A stretch of DNA of 64,000 nt from Suillus spraguei (Eukaryota > Basidiomycota > Agaricomycetes > Boletales > Suillaceae): the NCBI GenBank assembly GCA_016800925.1, contig JABCPU010000055.1:62001-126000 (forward strand), in the 5' to 3' direction. How positions within the stretch are numbered: the stretch's first letter is position 1; every line of letters begins with the position of its first letter. Positions 57,579 to 64,000 of the stretch are shown piece after piece. Both the position numbers and the translations under genes were made by a program. The notes below the pieces were generated by a model. It was not told where the DNA came from. It saw only the letters and a program-made list of their open reading frames with translations, and made no database searches.

Positions 57579-58418
57579 ATGACGACCAAAGAATTTGAAT
57601 ATAAAATCGGTCGGCCAACCAGTTTTGACGGAGATTGCGACAACTCTTGCGAGTTTATCCAGTCATGCAGTCTACACTTCAACATCAATGAAAAGCTTTA
57701 CACTACCGACAAACAGAAGATCATTTTTATAACATCCTTCATGACTGAAAAGAATGCCAAATCCTGGAAAGAGCAATTCCTTGACCATGCCCAATCAACC
57801 GACACCTCTGGACAAAAAGTTGGTTATGGAACAATGCTGGATTTTATGAAAAGCTTCAAAGAAGCCTTCGACCCAGTAGATACCAAAGGAACCGCACTCA
57901 CGAAACTCAGGGACCTCAAACAAGGGAGCGGAGATCTTCACACTTATATCGCTGACTTTGAGGCACTTGCAGCCAAGGCTCATATCATTGATAATGCAAC
58001 GAAGATCCAATTCTTCCAAGATGGCCTGAATTGGGGCATCCTTACAAAGCTTTTCGCACTAGGAGATGTCTCAGAAGTATTCCAAGACGTTGTGCTGCAA
58101 TGCATTTCCATTGACAATTCCCATCACCATCTTCAAGCCATGAGGACACGTCATGCTCCACAACAGAAGAAGAAGAACTATGGAAATGCACGTTACATAC
58201 CAAACCATGATTCCAACGCAATGGTCGTAGATCAAATCTCCGATATGGAGAGATCCGAATGCATGAAGAAGGGACAATGCTTCAGATGCAAGAAGACAGA
58301 ACACCGCATCCATAATTGTCCTGACAGAAAGAAGAAGACCCCGCTCCAACAAACCGAAGTCGTAACAGAAAGAGAAGAAGATGAAGAAACCGTGAGACGG
58401 ATTGTTGCAGATTTTTGA
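57579..58418 (+). CDS. gag: Gag polyprotein of the chromovirus
   Basis: Structural protein that forms the virus-like particle. The start MTTKEFEYKIGRPTSFDGDC leads into the retrotransposon gag domain (FITSFMTEKNAKSWKEQFLD, TKLRDLKQGSGDLHTYIADF), ending with a zinc knuckle CFRCKKTEHRIHNC (C-x2-C-x4-H-x4-C) near residues 230 to 245 and an acidic tail. The frame is fully open over 279 codons. Its TGA (58416-58418) overlaps the first codon of the pol frame by four bases (TTGA), with pol in the -1 frame. Confidence 0.93.
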   Translation: MTTKEFEYKIGRPTSFDGDCDNSCEFIQSCSLHFNINEKLYTTDKQKIIFITSFMTEKNAKSWKEQFLDHAQSTDTSGQKVGYGTMLDFMKSFKEAFDPVDTKGTALTKLRDLKQGSGDLHTYIADFEALAAKAHIIDNATKIQFFQDGLNWGILTKLFALGDVSEVFQDVVLQCISIDNSHHHLQAMRTRHAPQQKKKNYGNARYIPNHDSNAMVVDQISDMERSECMKKGQCFRCKKTEHRIHNCPDRKKKTPLQQTEVVTEREEDEETVRRIVADF

Positions 58419-61400
58419 CTTGGAGAAACAAAGACTTGATGTATGTTTCTCCCAATGTATTACTAAGACTTGTACGCGCTGTAGGTGAAAGAAAAGAACT
58501 TCGTGTCCCTATCACCCTTCACTTGCGTACTCGCTTGAAATCTGTCGACACCACCGCTGTTATTGATTCGGGCGCAGCTGGAACATTTATCTCCGAAGAG
58601 TTTGTGAAACTCCATCAAATCACACGACGAAAACTCAAAACACCGTTTCGAGTTACTACAGCAGATGGAACTCTTATCAAAGGAGGACCAATCACACACT
58701 ACTGTCTCCTAGTGGTCAAAATTGACGAACGAACCATGTATGGAAAATTCAATATCACCAAACTAGGAAGGAGAGATCAAATCCTTCTGGGAATTCCATG
58801 GCTACGCGCAATGAACCCAAGTATAGATTGGGCCGCTGAAACACTAGTCCTCCCTCGAACAACGAAATCGGACGAAATTGAAATTGATATGGATAGCGAT
58901 CGAAAGAAGAATGGACTAACCCCAGCCTTCCACCGCCATCCTAAGAAATGGCAACATTCCCAATTTCCGAGATCCCTCGTCACCCCTCTTATTCCTCAAG
59001 ATCCTGAACCAGAAGTACACATGCCATGTACTACAGACCCTGCTCCCCATGTACAATTACCGCGAGCAGTATCACCAATTCCCCGCGCAGAAAAGCGCAA
59101 GAATGAATCCGAACCCGAGCATCGGGTCAGACAAGAACCTATTGAGCAACGGCCAATAGAAGAACAGAAGTATGGAAAAAGAAAAGCAGAAGAAGAGATC
59201 CCTGGATGGGATACAAATGTACCGAAATTATCCAAGTTCTATGTTCCCCTGAAAACTCTTCAACATACTTCCTCGGCTTCAATTGAGGAAATCCCTGATG
59301 AAGAAGAACCCGTGCCCTCATTGATTCCAACAGAGGATGATGACCAATTCAACACAATGCAAGATGTCTGGCACGCGCCAGAAGTACATGAAATTTCCTC
59401 TTATGAACTAGGAGATGGAGAATTTCTGGTGGAATATGATACTGATGGAGTTAGCATGAGAATCATAGAAGAAGTATCCATGGATACACCCCTCACACAT
59501 GATGGAACTTCTTGACTTGAACAACTCCCCAATTACTCCACAATCTCCCTTCATCCTCTGAAATACAGTAACAAAGCTCAAGAATTCGCCACGGATGAGA
59601 AGGAAAAGAAAAAGAAATCCTTTGAAGAATTGGTCCCAGATTATCTGCACGACTTTAAAGACGTCTTTGCTAAAGACGGATTAAACAAATTACCTCCTGA
59701 ACGCCCTGGTATCGATCATTGAATCGATACCAAACCCAGTTTTATTCCTCGCACATCAAAAGTTTACCCATTATCGGAAAAAGAACGCGCTGCTGTCAAA
59801 ACGTTTATCGATGAAAATGTTGCAAAAGGATTCATCTCAGAATCGAAGTCACCCCAAGCTAGTGGCTTCTTCTTTGTGGGAAAGAAGAGTGGAGAATTGC
59901 GTCCCTGCCAAGATTATCGCTACATTAATGATTGGACAGTCAAGAATGCCTATCCACTCCCACTCCCTATCTCCCTTGTCGCACGCCTTCACAACGCACA
60001 GTTCTTTACGAAAATGGATATTCGGTCTGGTTACAACAATATTCGCATCCATCCTGATGATCGCTGGAAAGCAGCATTTACCACAGAATTTGGCCTTTTT
60101 GAACCGAATGTCATGTTCTTTGGCCTCTGTAATTCCCCAGCAACTTTCCAAGCATACATGAATCACACCTTCCAACAGGAAATCAATGAAGGATGGATGG
60201 TTATCTACATGGACGATATCCTGATTTTCTCTACAACAATGGCAGAACATCGTGAACGAACCAGACAGGTTTTGATGAAGATACGAAAAGAACATCTGTT
60301 CTTGAAACTGGAGAAATGCACCTTTGATGCAGAAGAAGTGGAATACCTCGGAATGGTAATTCACCCCGGACAAGTTGCTATGGATACCGCCAAGACCAAG
60401 GGAATCTCCGAATGGCCAGTCCCGAAATCTGTAAAAGATGTTCGGTCCTTCCTCGGCTTTTGCAACTTCTACCGCACGTTCATTTCCCACTATTCTGACA
60501 TCACCCGACCTCTTATTGAGTTAACAAAGAAAGATAAGGCTTTTGATTGGTCAACCGAATGTATGGACACTTTCGAGGAACTGAAACGACGCTTCACATC
60601 TCAACCGGTACTCCGCAACCCTGATCCTTCCCGACAATTTGCTATTGCTACTGACGCTTCGCTCGTAGCAACTGGCGGAGTTCTCCTGCAGACTGATGAA
60701 AATGGTGTCTATCATCCATGTGCATATCTCTCACAGTCTTTGAACCCCACAGAACGCAATTACCAGATCTTTGACCAGGAACTCCTTGCCGTAATCCGGG
60801 CATTGAATGAATGGCGTCATTATCTTGAAGGAAACCCACACCCCGTTCTAGTATTCACCAACCACAAGAATCTTCTGTACTTTAGAAGTGCACAGAAACT
60901 TACCCGTTGCCAAGCACGCTGGCAATTGATTTTGTCTATTTACGACATTGAACTGCACCATGTTGCAGGTACTAAATTAGCAGTACCTGATGCACTATCT
61001 CGCCGGCCCAACTATGACTCCGGCAAAGACGATAACGAGGACCAGACACTCCTCCCCGAGGCTCTATTCGTTCGTCTTATTGATATCGATTTGAAGGATG
61101 TCTTATCATCCTCCAACCCCCTCGACAACCCTGTTTTCAAAACAGCGTCTGACGCCCTCGATGGCGTGTGTCTTCCTCCCATGAAATCGGCACTCTCTGA
61201 CTGGAAGATTGAGGAGAACATCCTCTATTTTAAGAATCATGCCTACATTCCACCAGCGCATCATCCCGATATCCTGAAACGGTATCATGATCATCCTACT
61301 GCGGGACATCCCGGCAGATTCAAAACCGAAGAACTAGTTAAACAGGAAGCATGGTGGCCCGCTATGGGCTCCTATATCCGGAAATACGTTGAGGGTTGCG

Positions 61401-62530
61401 CCCTTTGTCAGCAAATGAAAGCTGATACGCATCCTGTTCGACCGCCGCTTGCCCCGATCTCCTTGTCTGCGACTCGCCCCTTTTCCCAGGTCTCTGTTGA
61501 TCTTATCACTGACCTTCCTGTCTCCAGAGGCTTTGACAGTATCATGGTCGTGGTAGACCATGGCCTTATGAAGGGGGTAATTATTATCCCTTGTTTGAAA
61601 ACCATCACGTCCGAAGGTGTTGCTAAACTATTCTTAAAACACGTCTACTGACGATTTGGACTCCATGACAAAGTCATCTCGGATCGAGACCCGCAATTCC
61701 TATCTCGCTTCTCTAAGGAGCTTGCCCGACTTCTCGACTACGTCATCGCTCCATCTACGGCTTATCACCCGCAGACTGATGGTCAAACTGAAAGGCTTAA
61801 TCAGGAGCTTGAAACATACCTACGCATCTATTGCCGCAACAATCCCGAAGATTGGGTAGAACATCTACCAATTGCCAAATTCGTCCACAACCACCGAAAA
61901 CACGATGCAAGGAATGCATCCCCCTTTTATTTAATGATGGGATACGAACCACGCGCTATCCCTCACCTTATCCCTGATTCATCAGTCCCTGCAGCAGAAG
62001 ATCGAGTACGATCACTACAGAAGATAAGAGAAGAAGCAATCGCCTGCCATAACATTGCAATGCAAACAATGGCCGAACGATCCCGAGGAGATAAGTACAT
62101 TCCATGGAAGATCAGAGATAAGGTCTGGCTATCTGCCGCTAACCTCCGGCTCAAACTCCCATCAAAGAAACTTGCGCCAAAGCGATACAGACCTTTCCCG
62201 ATCATTGATGTCTTATCGCCCATCACATTCACACTCAAACTTCCCCTGCAGTGGAAAATTCATCCTACATTCCACGCTTCTGTCTTATCGTCCTATAGCG
62301 AAACGGACGTACACGGTCCGAACTTCCCTGAACCACCACCTGACATCATCGAAGAAGAAGAAGAATATGAAATAGAAGCAATTCTTTCTCACAAAGGAAC
62401 CGGTACTCGCTGACACTATCTTGTTTCTTGGAAAGGATATTCATCAGGAGACAACGAATGGCTCCCAGAAAAGAACTTAAAGAACTCTGCTCGAATCTTG
62501 AATGCTTATAAGAAGCAACATGCCCTCTGA
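58415..62530 (+). pseudogene. pol: Pol polyprotein (PR-RT-RH-IN-chromodomain) with four in-frame TGA
   Basis: One continuous frame of about 1370 codons. Protease: AVIDSGAAGTFISEEFV. Reverse transcriptase: NDWTVKNAYPLPLP, FTKMDIRSGYNNIRI, VIYMDDILIFS, FLGFCNFYRTFI. RNase H: FAIATDASLVATGGVLLQ and DALSRRPN. Integrase: zinc-binding H-H-C-C (HDHPTAGHPGR, EGCALCQQMK), catalytic SVDLITDLP, VISDRDPQF and QTDGQTERLNQELE. Chromodomain: [18 protein letters not shown], which in this lineage can target chromatin. In-frame TGA codons fall at 59513, 59720, 61649 and 62411; no TAA or TAG interrupts. The normal end is TGA at 62528-62530. Apart from the four stops all catalytic motifs are present. Confidence 0.93.
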
Positions 62531-62584
62531 TTATCCTTCAGTCAACCAACTGCACAAAGCACTTGATCAACTACCACCATCGAA

Positions 62585-63241
62585 ATGTCTTTCCCCACTG
62601 CCTACATCACCCCCGTCACCATTGCCAACAATGACTCCGACTCTGATGCTGAAAACTACAGAACCCTTGCCACTGAAATCAACAACACCTCCTACATTGA
62701 AGCTGCCCTTCTATGTGAAGGACACGCCCTTGAAATTGAAAGAATCCTCACAGAAAGAGGTGCCTTCCCGGCCCTCCTCCTCGTCAACATTATCCATACT
62801 GCCGCCCTCATCGAAGCCACAGCCAACGAAACCACAGACACTACATATCGTCAACGCTTCTTACATCTTCAAAAATGCATTCGTTCTTATGCTATGTTGT
62901 TGCTTCCCGGTTCTTTTAAAAGCGATGTTGAAGAAGCTATTCACATTGTGGCCGAACGTCAAGCAGGCGTTGCTCGACCTCCCTCTCCACAGGAAGATAC
63001 ACCACTTCCTATTCCAGCACCCTCTTCTTCGCGCATGTATTCTAGTATTGACGCCCTTGCTGGCTTATGCACTGCTGTCCAAGAGATCGGACAGCTCACC
63101 AACGCGGTCGTCGAAACCATCCAGCAATCAGTCGCTGAAACCAGAGCAGCCAGAAACTTAGTAGAAGAAGCCATCACTGATCTGCAACAAACACAAGCCG
63201 ACCTCGATTCCCCCGAACCCCATCCCCTCTCGAACAACTGA
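62585..63241 (+). CDS. Post-pol ORF 1, helical, unknown function
   Basis: Open frame starting MSFPTAYITPVTIANNDSDS, 218 codons. It is mostly helical (YIEAALLCEGHALEIERILT, LCTAVQEIGQLTNAVVETIQ) with a Pro/Ser linker. It lies 55 bp after pol in the same frame as pol (frame 2) and contains no known domain. Extra frames after pol are known in some chromoviruses and basidiomycete elements; whether this one is env-like is not supported (no signal peptide or clear membrane segment). Confidence 0.65.
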   Translation: MSFPTAYITPVTIANNDSDSDAENYRTLATEINNTSYIEAALLCEGHALEIERILTERGAFPALLLVNIIHTAALIEATANETTDTTYRQRFLHLQKCIRSYAMLLLPGSFKSDVEEAIHIVAERQAGVARPPSPQEDTPLPIPAPSSSRMYSSIDALAGLCTAVQEIGQLTNAVVETIQQSVAETRAARNLVEEAITDLQQTQADLDSPEPHPLSNN

Positions 63242-63244
63242 CCT

Positions 63245-63915
63245 CACCACCTCCCATTGTAGTCTCTCATGACCATCCTGCATGGCTGTACGAGCCCTGT
63301 ACGGAAGAACAGTGTGAAGCTGCAAAGAGATTAGGGATTCCTGTTGCTGAATTAATAACACTTGGCCCTCGACTTCGCGATCTTCACATCCATCCTCCCA
63401 TGTCTATCCCGTCATCATTTGGTCCAATGGATCCTGTCTCGCCAGTCTTAGTAAAAGACTTAGGCACCACTTCTCCTTCTTCCTCTAATGAACTTCTTGC
63501 GGTTGCTGAACGAGGGACTACTCCTGACCTCCCCACATCCGCGTACACACTAACCAGCAAGCAACAGGCACAGCTTCGATGTGACAATGCCTTCGCTTTA
63601 AAACGTATGACACGACAGAAAGGGAAGAAGCGTGCTAGGTCCGCTAGTCCTAAACCCGTTATCTCACCATCACCATTCCGCATGTCCACGTCTAACACTG
63701 ATGAAAACATGAAATGTCGAGTCTGTGGCATCGTCGGACATCGGCAAAAGAATTGTCTCGATTATCAATGCCAAATCTGTCTTCGACATGCTCCTACCCA
63801 TCTGTCCATTTACTGCCCTCAGTGTCGTGGGGAACCTCCGTTTACGCTTACCTGGAAGGATGATGGATTTTATGATGCACTGCGTAGGTGGGAACAGTAT
63901 CTTATTAACCGTTGA
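63245..63915 (+). CDS. Post-pol ORF 2 with zinc knuckle and Cys/His motif
   Basis: The coding text extends upstream of the ATG at 63400: in the same frame the bases from about 63245 read PPPIVVSHDHPAWLYEP and then GIPVAELITLGPRLRDL, overlapping the end of ORF 1, so a splice or frameshift may link the two. After a Ser/Pro/Lys-rich linker come MKCRVCGIVGHRQKNC (C-x2-C-x4-H-x4-C knuckle) and CQICLRHAPTHLSIYCPQC, a second Cys/His pattern, ending WEQYLINR. Proteins with this pair of motifs recur in agaric retroelements (from memory). Nucleic-acid binding is likely; its role is unknown. Confidence 0.65.
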
Positions 63916-64000
63916 TGACGAAAAGAAGGTCGACGGGCGAGGACTGTAGCAGAGGAGGAAGCAGCTTATATGCTAGGAGGAAGTGCCGCTGATGAAGACG

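Larger units (their letters stand above)
56426..64000 (+). mobile_element. Ty3/gypsy chromovirus, 3' end beyond the window
   Basis: It comprises a 5' LTR (56426-57380, interrupted), gag, pol (protease, reverse transcriptase, RNase H, integrase, chromodomain) and two post-pol frames. The LTR starts TGTTACAG and ends GTAACA; the 5 bases before it are CTTCT (expected again after the 3' LTR, outside the window). No TGG-type primer site is seen after the LTR. Confidence 0.92.

Noticed and set aside
58415..62530. Programmed read-through or recoding of the four TGA codons
   Set aside because: Four internal stops in one enzyme, at places where CGA fits, are more simply decay; no selenocysteine-type or read-through context is visible.
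62585..63241. Envelope-like protein
   Set aside because: No signal peptide, glycosylation-rich ectodomain or clear membrane anchor is seen; left as unknown post-pol ORF.

Overview
The window is nuclear DNA of a basidiomycete fungus, most likely an Agaricomycete. The evidence is many short introns (about 50 to 65 nt, mostly GT-AG with some GC-AG), a Zn2Cys6 factor with the agaric-style RRGCAALCPNG segment, KDZ (Kyakuja-Dileera-Zisupton) DNA transposons, a TET/JBP dioxygenase and a chromodomain Ty3/gypsy element. I saw no tRNA, rRNA or CRISPR array. All exon boundaries below were read by eye from splice signals and reading phase.

Left arm (1-11.3 kb) is ordinary gene space. It holds a multi-finger C2HC-like protein (minus strand, cut by the window edge), a glycolipid-transfer protein of the HET-C2/GLTP family, a second gene of the finger family, and a 14-exon Zn2Cys6 transcription factor with two micro-exons. 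From 11.65 to 23.78 kb lies a 12.1-kb decayed KDZ transposon with 330-bp terminal inverted repeats and a perfect 8-bp target duplication. It has been split by a 477-bp solo LTR and by a 5.9-kb LTR retroelement in minus orientation, which carries an antisense acidic Cys-rich gene. From 24.4 to 33 kb there is a tandem pair of secreted A1 aspartic proteases (one looks intact, one has DAG in place of DTG plus a frameshift), an unknown acidic protein and an O-methyltransferase with reading-frame breaks. A MITE-like palindromic element follows.

The right half is a pile of transposons. A 3.8-kb PIF/Harbinger element (33.93-37.77 kb) has both its transposase and its accessory Myb/trihelix-like gene, each with one disabling lesion. 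Next comes a fragment of another transposon protein, then a 17.3-kb KDZ element (about 38.42-55.76 kb). This element has inverted subterminal arrays of a GGGTGGGCC motif, long GC-rich minisatellites, two head-to-head gene pairs, a KDZ transposase with three frame breaks, a small accessory gene, and a TET/JBP-type 2-oxoglutarate/Fe(II) dioxygenase whose catalytic motifs are intact. The final 7.6 kb is a Ty3/gypsy chromovirus. Its 5' LTR contains a reverse-oriented solo LTR of the same family, and its 4.1-kb pol frame is interrupted by exactly four codons, all TGA, as CGA-to-TGA change at methylated cytosines would give.

The main story is a large KDZ transposon carrying a 5-methylcytosine-oxidase-type gene, in a neighbourhood whose other elements show decay that fits cytosine methylation. 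That a TET/JBP gene can travel with KDZ elements in basidiomycetes is known from the family literature. The specific cargo set, the inverted array architecture and the contrast between intact TET and broken transposase are what deserve checking here.
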